Assembly (NCBI RefSeq): GCF_000317555.1
Contig: NC_019745.1
Span: 2,604,001 to 2,668,000 of the forward strand
DNA: 64,000 nucleotides
Direction of reading: 5' to 3'
From: Gloeocapsa sp. PCC 7428
Lineage (GTDB): Bacteria > Cyanobacteriota > Cyanobacteriia > Cyanobacteriales > Chroococcidiopsidaceae
Under the pieces are notes generated by a model. The model did no database searches, was not told the DNA's origin, and saw only the letters and a program-made list of their open reading frames with translations. This document shows, piece after piece, positions 9,277-18,623 of this stretch; within the stretch, counting starts at the first letter, position 1; each line of letters starts with the position of its first letter. A program made the position numbers and the translations under genes.

Positions 9277-10293
9277 CTAGCCGGAGTTTTTTGCTTGGTT
9301 CAAGTAATCTCCTGGATTCACGCCAAACTTGCGGCGAAACGATGCTGCAAAATAACCACGGTTGACAAAACCGACAGCTTTTGCTACCTCTGATACCGTC
9401 ATTCCTCCGGCTTTTAAATATTGACGCGATCGCTCCATGCGACAATGATGTAAATAACCAAACACTGTTGTCCCAAAGCAGTGGCGAAAGCCAATTTTAA
9501 GTTTGCGATCGTTAATACCAACAATCCGCGCCAATTCAATCAACGAAGGCGGATCGTGTAACCGCGCTAGCAGAATCTCTCTAGCATAATGAATGCGTTC
9601 AATATCGTCTGAACGTAATACCGACGATTGTGAAATGCGATCGCCTTGCACAAATTGACTAAACTGAAGCGTCAACAATTCTAAAGCTTTTCCTTCCAAA
9701 TACATCCGCTTGCTCAAGCCTTGGTAGGGACAATGTAAAATTTGATGCAGCACTACTTCCATTTCAGGAGTTGTGATTCCTAAGCGATAGTATGGTTTAA
9801 TATCACCATTGGCTGCAACTTCCCTTACCTCAGCAGGTAAGTGTGATAACTGTTCGAGTGTCAACCCGTGAAAGAAACTGTAGGGATCTAAGGCGATTTG
9901 AAGCCTGATGAGGCGTTGTCCTGATTGCCATGTCTCAGTTTCAGGTATATCTGGAAAACAACTGAGATAATTACGACCAACGACTTCATCGACGCGATCT
10001 GTCAAACCGTGCAATGTTGTTCTGACATTACCTGATACAAAAAAGCTTAAGCAGGAATTGGGACAGTTAGAATTTTGTGAGATACAAACAATATCATCTG
10101 TCGAATTGTAGTCATATACTCCAATCCATAACCCTTCCCGTAGTGGCATTTGCCAATCGCGCACATTACCTAAATAAGGGAGGTAGCCTTGCTCAACCGT
10201 TTCCCATCCATCAGACTGGCAAACAAGGCTACCACTCTGCCTACCTTGTTCCCATAAATCATTCCAATCTTCTTCTGAGAGCGCGATCGCCAT
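9277..10293 (-). CDS. AraC-family transcriptional regulator (PchR-like)
   Basis: DNA-binding activator of the type that switches on siderophore receptors when the ferric ligand is present. The C-terminal 100 residues form the two-helix-turn-helix AraC domain: LIELARIVGINDRKLKIGFR, then RQYLKAGGMTVSEVAKAVGF with RGYFAASFRRKFGVNPGDY. The N-terminal 220 residues are a ligand or sensor domain with no motif I can name. Length 338 fits the PchR/YbtA group. It is the first gene on the minus strand before the receptor, so its likely targets are its own operon and the receptor. No Fur-like box is obvious in the 130 bases upstream. Confidence 0.9.
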   Translation of the reverse strand: MAIALSEEDWNDLWEQGRQSGSLVCQSDGWETVEQGYLPYLGNVRDWQMPLREGLWIGVYDYNSTDDIVCISQNSNCPNSCLSFFVSGNVRTTLHGLTDRVDEVVGRNYLSCFPDIPETETWQSGQRLIRLQIALDPYSFFHGLTLEQLSHLPAEVREVAANGDIKPYYRLGITTPEMEVVLHQILHCPYQGLSKRMYLEGKALELLTLQFSQFVQGDRISQSSVLRSDDIERIHYAREILLARLHDPPSLIELARIVGINDRKLKIGFRHCFGTTVFGYLHHCRMERSRQYLKAGGMTVSEVAKAVGFVNRGYFAASFRRKFGVNPGDYLNQAKNSG

Positions 10294-10425
10294 ATTGATT
10301 TTTAATCAAGCTTGATGATGCGAAATTTTATCAACATAATAACCTAGCACTTGACAAATTAAGCACCACTGCCTACTCCCTTCCCTATAAATGGCACAAT
10401 CAAACAAAAGATCAGTTGATTTGTA

Positions 10426-11502
10426 ATGCCATCTACTCCTGTCTACACTCAGCAGCCTTGGTTAGAAACTTATAGTGAAATTATTGATGTCCGTTCCGAG
10501 GGAGAATTCGCCGAAGATCATATTCCTGGCGCGATTAATTTACCCGTATTAAATAATGAAGAACGTGCCGAAGTTGGTACGATATACAAGCAAGTATCTC
10601 CATTCACTGCGCGTAAAGTTGGTGCAGCACTCGTTTATCAAAACCTATCTCGACATCTGCGCGAACACTTTGCCGATAAAGAAAAAGATTATCGCCCTTT
10701 AGTTTACTGTTGGCGGGGTGGACAACGTTCTAATAGCATGGCTTGGGTACTCGCACAAATTGGGTGGCGCGTGAGTGTCATTGAAGGCGGCTATAAAACT
10801 TATCGTGCTTATGTCCGCGAACAATTGGCGAAATTACCGCTTGATTTCACTTATCAAGTTCTCTGTGGTAAGACTGGTAGCGGCAAAACTTATATCTTGC
10901 GACAGATGCAGCAGCGTGGCGCGCAAGTTTTGGATTTAGAAAATTTAGCGAATCATCGCGGTTCACTGCTAGGTGAAGAATGGCACGATAAACCGTTGGC
11001 GCAACCTTCGCAAAAATATTTTGAATCGCTTTTATTGCAACAACTCCAAAGTTTCGACTCGCGTTTCCCCGTGTGGGTAGAATCAGAAAGCAACAAAATT
11101 GGACAAGTTTATGTGCCACAATCACTGTGGTTGAAAATGAAACAAGCAAGCTGTGTGGAAATTCACGTCCCAACCGCAGCACGAGTCGAGTTTCTTTTAC
11201 AGCAATATCCCCATCTCATTGAACATCCTGATGTCTTGCAAGCTAAATTAGGACATTTGAAAGAACGCTACGGCAAGCAGAAATTATCGCAATGGTATGA
11301 GGCGATCGCACAACAAGCGTGGGCGGATCTTTTTCAAGATTTGTTATCGTCGCACTACGACCCGACATATACACATTCGATGCAGCGTGATTTTCACAAT
11401 GTCAAACAAGAGTTCTCGCTTCCAAATTTGTCGGATAGTAGTATTGCAAAATTACTCGCTTCTTTAACAACCCAAGGCGCAGCACTTGGCTCAAAAAAAT
11501 AA
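10426..11502 (+). CDS. mnmH: tRNA 2-selenouridine synthase (MnmH/SelU)
   Basis: Modifies the wobble 2-thiouridine of tRNA-Lys/Glu/Gln, geranylating it and exchanging sulfur for selenium using selenophosphate. Seen: an N-terminal rhodanese domain (IIDVRSEGEFAEDHIPGAIN near residue 20; active-site Cys in YCWRGGQRS near 95) fused to a P-loop domain with Walker A GKTGSGKT near 148. 358 residues is the typical length. Divergent from the AraC gene across 132 bases. No selenophosphate synthase (SelD) lies here, so whether selenation or only geranylation occurs cannot be told. Confidence 0.93.
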   Translation: MPSTPVYTQQPWLETYSEIIDVRSEGEFAEDHIPGAINLPVLNNEERAEVGTIYKQVSPFTARKVGAALVYQNLSRHLREHFADKEKDYRPLVYCWRGGQRSNSMAWVLAQIGWRVSVIEGGYKTYRAYVREQLAKLPLDFTYQVLCGKTGSGKTYILRQMQQRGAQVLDLENLANHRGSLLGEEWHDKPLAQPSQKYFESLLLQQLQSFDSRFPVWVESESNKIGQVYVPQSLWLKMKQASCVEIHVPTAARVEFLLQQYPHLIEHPDVLQAKLGHLKERYGKQKLSQWYEAIAQQAWADLFQDLLSSHYDPTYTHSMQRDFHNVKQEFSLPNLSDSSIAKLLASLTTQGAALGSKK

Positions 11503-11649
11503 TATAAAATTTCCTGAAAACTTAATAAATTTATATTAAGATTTATCAAGTCTCATTTTGGCTAGTAATAGGTCATTGCCCCTTTTTAACCTGTTACATC
11601 AGTTGAAATGTACTGAATCCAAAATTAGTTTGGATGAAAATCATCCTTG

Positions 11650-13980
11650 ATGAAAGTTCTCTTAGTTGAAGACGATCCATCGATTAGCGAGTGTTTCGCG
11701 ACTACATTAACTGCGCATCGGTATACTGTCGATATTGCTGCCGACGGTCAACTGGGATTTGATCTTGCACTTCAAGGAGAGTATGACATCATTTTGCTCG
11801 ATGTGATCCTGCCGAAGCTCAATGGTTTGAGTGTTTGCCAACAACTACGTCAACAAGGATGCAAAACTCCAATCTTGATGTTGACAGCAAAAGACACAAA
11901 CGAAGATGTGATAGCTGGACTCAATGCTGGTGCTGATGACTATATTACAAAACCCTGCGATGCCGAGCATTTTTTAGCGCGAGTTCGTGCGCTGTTGCGT
12001 CGTCAGGGAAGTACAACGTTTGCGCCAATTCTGACATGGGGCGAGTTGCATCTCGATCCGACACTGATTCAAGTGACATATCGGCAACAAATTGTTGTTC
12101 TCAGTCCCAAAGAATACAGCCTGCTAGAGTTGTTGTTACGCTATCCCCAACGCATTTTTAGCCGTAGCAGTATTATCAATCATCTGTGGTCAATTGATGA
12201 CTCGCCTACTGATGCTGCTGTGACGAATTTAATCAAAGATCTGCGGCGGAAGTTGAAGACAGCAGGGATGCACGAGGAATTGATCGAAACTGTGTATCGC
12301 TTGGGATATCGTTTAAGAACACCACCCAAAAAAGAGTTACAGGCAAAAGTAGAGACAAATTACCAACACGAACAACAAGTTTTACTCGAACAGGTGGCGC
12401 AGAATTTTCGGGCTTCGTTGCAACGACGAATTGATGTTCTAGAAACAGCGGTGCGATCGCCAGTCGATCGCCTCAGCCCACTGCAATATCAGCAAATCAA
12501 GGCGGAAGCCCATCGCCTAGCCGGTGGATTAGGGACATTTGGCTATGCTAAAGGTTCAGATTTAGCCCGCGCGATCGAACATTTACTGATCGCGGGTGAT
12601 TGGGAAGCAAAACAACAGCAGCAGTTTTCTCAGCTTTTAACTCAACTCAAGCAAGAAATTGCGCATCCACCCATCGCCTCACTCTCAACGGCAACACCTT
12701 TAGTGTTAGCGATCGCTGACGATGATGCCTTGATCCAACAATTGCAGCAAATCGCACCTCATCGCGGCTGGCGAGTTGAAGTTATCCACAATCGCGCAGA
12801 TGTGTTGCATCGCACAGAAAATGCTCCTAGCGTCATTTTTATGAGTCTGTATCATGCGGTACCCGATCGCGGGTTAATACTGCTGCAAGAATTAAAAATC
12901 CAGTTTCCCACCGTACCAATCGTCATTCTGACAACACAAGACAGTTTAGATAGTCGAGTCGCAGTAGCGCGCTTAGGAGTCAGTCGGTATGTTGTGCAAC
13001 CTGTGACAGCCAATGAGATTTTTGATGCGATCGCGCAAGTCTCGCCGCAAATAACACTCACCGATGCTAAAGTCATGATTGTCGATGATGACCCCTTCGC
13101 ATTGCAGACATTAACCACACTATTGCAACCTTGGGGGCTACAAATTACCGTACTGAGTCAACCCGAACATTTTTGGCAAGTTCTTACTTCTACGGTTCCC
13201 GACGTGCTGCTGTTGGATCTAGAAATGCCTACGTATAATGGACTTGAATTGTGTCGCGTCGTGCGACAAGATGCTAGCTACAGTGATATCCCGATTTTAG
13301 TCGTAACCGCGCATACTGATATTACCTCGATTCAACAAGTTTTCGCCGCAGGAGCCGATGACTTTATTGCCAAACCGATCGCCGGTCCTGAACTTGTCAC
13401 GCGCACGCTTGCGCGTATCGAGCGATCGCGCATTCAGCGACAACTGTTACAGTACCAACAACAAGCGCAAACTCACCAAAAAGCAACCATCGATGCATTA
13501 ACGCAAGCTGCAAATCGTCGTTATTTTGAAGAATTTCTCCACCGTGAATGGCAACGCTTAGCACGCGCACAAGCCCCGCTGAGTTTAATTTTGTACGATA
13601 TCGATCATTTCAAATCTTACAACGATATTCACGGCTATCCAGCAGGCGATGCGTGTTTGCAACAAGTGACTCAGATTGTGCGCAACTGTATTCGCCTAGA
13701 CCGCGACCTGATTGCGCGTTGTGGCGGCGATGAATTTGCGATTGTCCTCGCAGAAACGAGTCTCGAACAAGCCTTACAAGTTGCCCAACGCATTCAAAGC
13801 GCGATCGCTCAGGTACAGATTCCCCATCATGCACAGCAATATATCACAATTAGCCTCGGTATTAGTGGGACAATTCCCCAAAATAATACCTTTCCTCAAA
13901 ATTTAATTGCAATTGCGACTCAAGCACTTTATGCTGCAAAAGCAAGGGGTCGCAACACATATTGTTTATATCCACTATGA
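11650..13980 (+). CDS. Multidomain response regulator: REC-wHTH-Hpt-REC-REC-GGDEF
   Basis: Signalling protein combining a DNA-binding response regulator with a diguanylate cyclase. Order: REC1 (phospho-acceptor Asp near residue 50, in ILLDVILPKLNG), OmpR-type winged helix (about 125-225), Hpt domain with HRLAGGLGTFGYA (His near 287), a second REC whose acceptor site reads FMSLYHAV near 396 and lacks the Asp, a third intact REC (VLLLDLEMP near 521), and a GGDEF domain with intact GGDEF near 692 that should make cyclic di-GMP. ATG at 11650 is preferred over TTG at 11647. Its last four bases overlap the next kinase start (ATGA), showing translational coupling to the kinase and REC protein downstream. 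Confidence 0.92.
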   Translation: MKVLLVEDDPSISECFATTLTAHRYTVDIAADGQLGFDLALQGEYDIILLDVILPKLNGLSVCQQLRQQGCKTPILMLTAKDTNEDVIAGLNAGADDYITKPCDAEHFLARVRALLRRQGSTTFAPILTWGELHLDPTLIQVTYRQQIVVLSPKEYSLLELLLRYPQRIFSRSSIINHLWSIDDSPTDAAVTNLIKDLRRKLKTAGMHEELIETVYRLGYRLRTPPKKELQAKVETNYQHEQQVLLEQVAQNFRASLQRRIDVLETAVRSPVDRLSPLQYQQIKAEAHRLAGGLGTFGYAKGSDLARAIEHLLIAGDWEAKQQQQFSQLLTQLKQEIAHPPIASLSTATPLVLAIADDDALIQQLQQIAPHRGWRVEVIHNRADVLHRTENAPSVIFMSLYHAVPDRGLILLQELKIQFPTVPIVILTTQDSLDSRVAVARLGVSRYVVQPVTANEIFDAIAQVSPQITLTDAKVMIVDDDPFALQTLTTLLQPWGLQITVLSQPEHFWQVLTSTVPDVLLLDLEMPTYNGLELCRVVRQDASYSDIPILVVTAHTDITSIQQVFAAGADDFIAKPIAGPELVTRTLARIERSRIQRQLLQYQQQAQTHQKATIDALTQAANRRYFEEFLHREWQRLARAQAPLSLILYDIDHFKSYNDIHGYPAGDACLQQVTQIVRNCIRLDRDLIARCGGDEFAIVLAETSLEQALQVAQRIQSAIAQVQIPHHAQQYITISLGISGTIPQNNTFPQNLIAIATQALYAAKARGRNTYCLYPL

Positions 13981-16900
13981 AGGAATCGTCCGCTCCACCG
14001 CATTACTTGCAGCAACACCTCGCCAAAATTCCGCTTGGAATACTGTTGAGTGTGCCATTCCTTCTGCAAATTTTCGGTTGTCTCAGAGCAGTACGCGATT
14101 TCTCGGAGGATAGCGAACCACAAGCCATCAATGTCATAGAATATCACACATATCAACAATTCGATGATTTGTCAAGTAAAGCATTAGCAGCAAGTCGCGA
14201 TCCTCTGACTGTTATTAGCAATCATCTAGAGAAGATTCAACATCGCGATTTCTATGGGCAGCAGTGGCAATACGGTTTTGCCTCTTTCAAGTTTAGAAGT
14301 GCTGATATCGCGATTCATGCCTACAACGCACAGAATTTGAATACTGCATCGCAACTAGACAAACGATTTATCTATTCATTGACCGATCGAAGTCAGCAAG
14401 TGCAACTCAAACACGCGATCGCAACGCACTCTATAGAAACATCAGTAGATTTTCTGCATCCATCCTTTGTAAATAAACTCGCCGCCAAACAATCGCTGTC
14501 CACCTCCACCGACTTACTGTTCAATCTCGTATTGCGAGTGTGCGTAAGCACAATTGGTTTAACAAGTTTTCAAGGAAGTCTTCGGGCATCCGTGATTCAT
14601 GCTTTGATCCGCACTCTTCTTTACCGAGATAAATCTGATTTGGATAGCGTCAGCTTAATTACACCAGAATCGGAATTGAGGAGAGATATCAATAACCAAC
14701 AACTGCAAATCTTAGCAGGTTGTTGTCTTACCGTCGTCCTCGCATTAGTCGCATGGCTACTGATAACCCGCAGGCTGATCAAACCAAGGCGGTACTTATC
14801 AAAAATAGAAGCAAGCGCTTACAATCAGTTTGCGCAAGTTGCCACACCGCGAATTGATGTCACACAACTCATTAACGCCTTGCCACAGATTAATCGCGTA
14901 ATTCTACCACTAGAACCGCGCGATCGCCTGCAAAATTTAACCAACGCGTTACCAGGAATTATTTACACGGCGATTATCGAACCTGACGGCTTGATGCACT
15001 TTAAATACATCAATCAAGCAACAGAAACTTTTTATGAAATCAGCGCGCAAGAGTTTTTGGCGCAACCAAACCGTATCATACTCGCGCAAATGCATCCAGA
15101 GGATCGCACAGGATTTCTCAAACAGTTGGCGCACCAGCGGCAAACACTTGCAACTTTTACGTATGAGTGGCGTAGTATTACACCTTCTGGTAAGCTTATG
15201 TGGTTGCGTGCCACAGCACAACCTCAAAAACGGGAAGGCAATACCTACTGGCACGGCATGATCCTGGATATTAGCGATCTCAAGCAACGCGAACAAGCAC
15301 TGCAAGCATCTTACGCGCAACTTAATGATATTCTCAACTCTGCCGGAGTTTCCATTGCGCAATTGCGCTTTTACTCCGATCAAACTTTTGATGCTGACTA
15401 TCGCACGGCTGGTTGTACCGCTGTCACTGGCTACACTCCAGAAGAATTGACTGCACAATTATGGGCATCGCGAATTCCCGCAGAAGATTTGCAAGCGATC
15501 TCAGCACAAGCATTTGCAGGTGTCAGCCAAGAACAGCCAGTTACTGTTGAGTATCGCTTTCGGCGTAAAGATGGTTCACAATGCTGGATCGCAGATATCT
15601 TAACTTCTCGCTGGGATGAAACCGCAGGTCACTGGCAAGTCACTGCGGTAGGAGTTGATATAACTGATCGCAAAAACGTTGAGACAGCTTTACATCAAAG
15701 TGAAGCACTTAATCGCGCGATTCTAAAGACATTGCCAGATTTGATCGTGCGGATGCATCAAGATGGAACGTATCTCGATGTCAAGCCAACTACCGCATTT
15801 CCGATTTTGACCTCACCGAACTTGATTGGCTCAAATATTCGTGATGTGCTACCGCCAGACACAGCGCAACAAAGACTCGCAGCCGCTGCTACAGCTTTGT
15901 CTACAAAGCAAATGCAGGTTTACGAGTTTCCGCTTGTCGTTGCGGGACAATGGCTTTGGCAAGAAGCCAGAGTGATGCCACTTACTACCGATGAGGTGTT
16001 GATTGTTATTCGCGATCTCACACAACGCAAACAAGCCGAACAAGCACTACAAGAAAACGAACAACAGTTTCGCCAAGCTTTTGATGATGCACCGATTGGG
16101 ATGGCATTGATTTTAATAACCGGAGAATTTCGCCAGGTTAATCGGTCGCTGTGTGAAATTGTCGGCTATGCTGAAGCCGAATTACTCGCGTTGACGATCG
16201 CAGACATTACGCATCCTGACGATCGCCAAACAGATACAGAGTATAGACAACAACTATTAGCAGGTACGCTGCGCTGCTACGAAATTGAAAAAAGGTACGT
16301 GCGCAAGCAGGGCGATATTGTCCAGACACTGTTAAACGTATCGCTGGTGAAAGATGCTGCACAACAACCGCTGTATTTTATTGCTCAAATCCTCAATGTG
16401 AGCGATCGCTACGAAATTGCACGGATGAAAGATGAATTCATCGCGATTGTCAGTCACGAACTACGCACGCCACTTACGGCAATTCGCGGATCTTTAGGAA
16501 TTTTGGCAACGGGTGTTTTGGATGACGAACCGCTCAAAGTTCAAGAATTGCTACAAATTGCGCTCAACAACAGCGATCGCCTGATGCGGCTAGTCGATGA
16601 TATTCTCAATTTGGAACGGTTAGAATCAGGCAAAATCCCCTTAACGCTCGAATCATGTGAAGTTGGCGATCTTATTCAACAAGCGATCGCCTGTACAGCC
16701 ACAATCGCCGATGCAGCAAATATTAAAATTTCGACGCTGTTCCCAACAATTCAAATCCAGGTAGCCAGCGATGCGATCGTGCAGACCTTGACAAATTTGC
16801 TAAGTAATGCTATCAAGTTCTCACCGTCAGAGAGTACGGTGTGGTTAAATGCCGAAGTGCGCGACAACGACGACACAGCCACATCTACACCTTATATCCT

Positions 16901-17132
16901 CTTTAGCGTGAAAGACCAAGGACGCGGTATTCCTGCTGACAAAATTGAATCCATTTTCCGACGCTTTCAGCAGGTAGATATTTCAGATTCTCGTCAAAAA
17001 AGAGGTACTGGGCTGGGTTTGGCAATCTGCAAAAGCATTGTTCAGCAACACGGCGGGCAGATTTGGGTAAAAAGTCAGCAAGGTGTTGGCAGTACGTTTT
17101 ATTTCACACTTCCGATCGCGCAGCCAGAATGA
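13977..17132 (+). CDS. Membrane multi-PAS sensor histidine kinase
   Basis: Membrane kinase that should phosphorylate the neighbouring REC proteins. Seen: a first hydrophobic stretch (LGILLSVPFLLQIFGCL, near residue 20), about 200 residues of presumed periplasmic sensor, a second membrane segment near 240-262 (LAGCCLTVVLALVAWLLI), then about four PAS/PAC modules between residues 310 and 815 (for example ALPGIIYTA, GVDITDRK, RDLTQRKQAEQAL), a HisKA domain with His near 826 (SHELRTPLTAIRGSL), and an ATPase domain with N box NLLSNAIKFS, DQGRGIP and GTGLGLAICKS. No HAMP domain is recognisable after the second membrane segment. The start at 13977 overlaps the previous stop; an upstream TTG at 13962 is unlikely. 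Its own stop overlaps the next start in the same ATGA fashion. Confidence 0.92.
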   Translation: MKESSAPPHYLQQHLAKIPLGILLSVPFLLQIFGCLRAVRDFSEDSEPQAINVIEYHTYQQFDDLSSKALAASRDPLTVISNHLEKIQHRDFYGQQWQYGFASFKFRSADIAIHAYNAQNLNTASQLDKRFIYSLTDRSQQVQLKHAIATHSIETSVDFLHPSFVNKLAAKQSLSTSTDLLFNLVLRVCVSTIGLTSFQGSLRASVIHALIRTLLYRDKSDLDSVSLITPESELRRDINNQQLQILAGCCLTVVLALVAWLLITRRLIKPRRYLSKIEASAYNQFAQVATPRIDVTQLINALPQINRVILPLEPRDRLQNLTNALPGIIYTAIIEPDGLMHFKYINQATETFYEISAQEFLAQPNRIILAQMHPEDRTGFLKQLAHQRQTLATFTYEWRSITPSGKLMWLRATAQPQKREGNTYWHGMILDISDLKQREQALQASYAQLNDILNSAGVSIAQLRFYSDQTFDADYRTAGCTAVTGYTPEELTAQLWASRIPAEDLQAISAQAFAGVSQEQPVTVEYRFRRKDGSQCWIADILTSRWDETAGHWQVTAVGVDITDRKNVETALHQSEALNRAILKTLPDLIVRMHQDGTYLDVKPTTAFPILTSPNLIGSNIRDVLPPDTAQQRLAAAATALSTKQMQVYEFPLVVAGQWLWQEARVMPLTTDEVLIVIRDLTQRKQAEQALQENEQQFRQAFDDAPIGMALILITGEFRQVNRSLCEIVGYAEAELLALTIADITHPDDRQTDTEYRQQLLAGTLRCYEIEKRYVRKQGDIVQTLLNVSLVKDAAQQPLYFIAQILNVSDRYEIARMKDEFIAIVSHELRTPLTAIRGSLGILATGVLDDEPLKVQELLQIALNNSDRLMRLVDDILNLERLESGKIPLTLESCEVGDLIQQAIACTATIADAANIKISTLFPTIQIQVASDAIVQTLTNLLSNAIKFSPSESTVWLNAEVRDNDDTATSTPYILFSVKDQGRGIPADKIESIFRRFQQVDISDSRQKRGTGLGLAICKSIVQQHGGQIWVKSQQGVGSTFYFTLPIAQPE

Positions 17133-17500
17133 CAAAACGTATCTTAATCGTAGATGACGACGAAGACATCTGCAAAGTTGTGCAAGTTTCTTTAGAAAAG
17201 TTTGCTGGCTGGACAACTATTGTTGCGGAGTCTGGGCAAGAAGGGTTATGTCTAGCGAAGACACAACCTCTAGACGCGATTCTGCTTGATGTCTCGATGC
17301 CTGATATTGATGGTGTTCAATTGTTTACGCAGCTGCAAGCAGATGCAACGACGCGATCAATTCCGGTCATACTGCTGACGGCTAAAATATTACCAAGCGA
17401 TCGCCAACGCTTTGCGCAAATGTCTGTTGCTGGTGTCATCACCAAGCCGTTTAATCCGCTGACTATTTGGACTCAGATCGCCGCAATTTTAGGCTGGTAA
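17129..17500 (+). CDS. Single-domain response regulator (REC)
   Basis: Stand-alone receiver of 123 residues: RILIVDDDEDICKVV at the N-terminus, phospho-acceptor Asp in AILLDVSMPDIDG near residue 53, Thr/Lys switch residues in ILLTAK and ITKPFNP. It has no output domain, so it probably acts as a phosphorelay intermediate or by protein contact. The start ATG at 17129 overlaps the kinase stop as ATGA; longer in-frame versions would begin inside the kinase and lack family similarity. The 3' end overlaps by 12 bases the convergent DUF202 gene. Third member of the signalling operon. Confidence 0.92.
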   Translation: MTKRILIVDDDEDICKVVQVSLEKFAGWTTIVAESGQEGLCLAKTQPLDAILLDVSMPDIDGVQLFTQLQADATTRSIPVILLTAKILPSDRQRFAQMSVAGVITKPFNPLTIWTQIAAILGW

Positions 17501-17923
17501 TAAAACCGCCCGTGCGACAGAAAGAAGCACAGTGCTAGTAAAAATCGCTACAATCGCGATCAAACCAAATAATACGATCGCTGTAATGACAAACACTGTT
17601 GAAGTATGAATCGGTCGATACAAATAGTCAGGTTGTGAAATTGACTGAACATCTTTGATATAGCTAATAATTGCTAGAATCAACAAAAATATTCCTAACG
17701 CGATCGCACCCAAGCCAATTATCTGAGCTATCCGTGCATTCAGTGCGGTATCATTGCGAGCAAATGTCTGATTTACCGCGTTGAAAATGCGCTCGAACGC
17801 AATCCCAAAACCAATCAGCGTTAAACAATTTTGAATCCAACCGATCAACGTTCGTTCAGCCGCAGCCCGATTGCGCTGTTTCGCTAGTTCGTTGGTAATA
17901 TTTCTTGGCTGCTGAGAATTCAT
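17489..17923 (-). CDS. DUF202 family membrane protein
   Basis: A 144-residue protein with the DUF202 signature LAKQRNRAAAERTLIGWIQN directly before the first of three predicted membrane segments (about residues 32-50, 70-95, 110-135). Function of the family is unknown; members include YidH-like inner-membrane proteins. It follows its paralogue by 6 bases on the same strand, so the pair are one transcript. Its stop codon overlaps the end of the convergent REC gene by 12 bases. The C-terminal part diverges strongly from the paralogue (the loop before the last segment is SQPDYLYRPIHTSTVF). Confidence 0.85.
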   Translation of the reverse strand: MNSQQPRNITNELAKQRNRAAAERTLIGWIQNCLTLIGFGIAFERIFNAVNQTFARNDTALNARIAQIIGLGAIALGIFLLILAIISYIKDVQSISQPDYLYRPIHTSTVFVITAIVLFGLIAIVAIFTSTVLLSVARAVLLPA

Positions 17924-17929
17924 AACATT

Positions 17930-18331
17930 TTAGAACAAAATACCGATAAACGCGATCGCACCGATACCAACAAGCGCGATCGCGACAGTTAACCCTAAAG
18001 ATCGACGCGGCGTATAAAGATAATCTTCCTCGCGTTGGATGCGTGCAAGTTCTTGTCGATGCTCGATGGATGCCACAATCATCGCATACGTTCCTAAGGC
18101 AACAAAAGCCAAACCAAGAATTCGTGAAAACCTTACAGGATTGAAGTCTCCAGCAACTTGCAAGCTGCGAATCGCACTAACGATGCGATCGATCCCAAAC
18201 CCAAAGCTAATCAAAGCCAGACAAGTCCGAATCCATGCCATGAGCGTACGTTCAGCCGCAGCGCGGTTGCGTTCTTTAGCCAGTTCAGCTTGAATATTCG
18301 GTACTTTGCGCGCCGGAAGCGGGTCATTCAT
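17930..18331 (-). CDS. DUF202 family membrane protein
   Basis: First gene of a tandem DUF202 pair, 133 residues. It carries the signature LAKERNRAAAERTLMAWIRT before membrane segment one, a second segment near 65-85, and a last one at the C-terminus (VAIALVGIGAIAFIGILF). Both copies retain a short YLYxP motif before the last membrane helix (EEDYLYTPRRS here). Tandem duplication is the simplest origin; a heteromeric complex is possible but is inference. A run of GGGTCAG-type repeats lies just upstream of its start. Confidence 0.87.
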   Translation of the reverse strand: MNDPLPARKVPNIQAELAKERNRAAAERTLMAWIRTCLALISFGFGIDRIVSAIRSLQVAGDFNPVRFSRILGLAFVALGTYAMIVASIEHRQELARIQREEDYLYTPRRSLGLTVAIALVGIGAIAFIGILF

Positions 18332-18335
18332 AGCA

Positions 18336-18366
18336 GGGGTCAGGGGTCAGAGGTCTGAGGTCAGGG
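18336..18366. repeat. GGGTCAG short tandem repeat
   Basis: Imperfect heptamer repeats: GGGGTCAGGGGTCAGAGG, then TCTGAGGTCAGGG. The reverse complement of the same unit appears at 32692-32723 (CCCTGACCCC, TGACCTC), and single units appear near 43378, 51706 and 53089. It lies in the 292-base gap upstream of the SLC13 transporter; the rest of that gap is AT-rich with nothing else recognised. Confidence 0.7.
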
Positions 18367-18623
18367 TTAAATTCCCCTCAGGGAAATCGCTATGAGCTTT
18401 TATATTGACTAGGACTATAAAACCAAATTTAGCCTGAGCGGTCATAAAAAGTTAAATAACTCAGTTTAAAGATAGATTATTTTTCAATTAATAAAAGGTT
18501 AAAAGTATTTCAAGTAACTTAATACACTGAGTTAATTAAATCACATATTTAGCAAAAAATGGAGAGCTAATCCTGCCAATTTTTAGCGACAAAAGCTGTT
18601 GTAGAGCGTCAACCAGGAAAAAG

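Noticed and set aside
10351-10391. Sigma-70 promoter TTGACA / TATAAA upstream of mnmH
   Set aside because: The spacing between the two hexamers is 29 bases, far from 17, so they do not form one promoter.
17063-17128. Longer N-terminal extension of the REC gene
   Set aside because: It would lie inside the kinase gene and precedes the conserved REC start; ATG at 17129 overlaps the kinase stop in the usual ATGA way.
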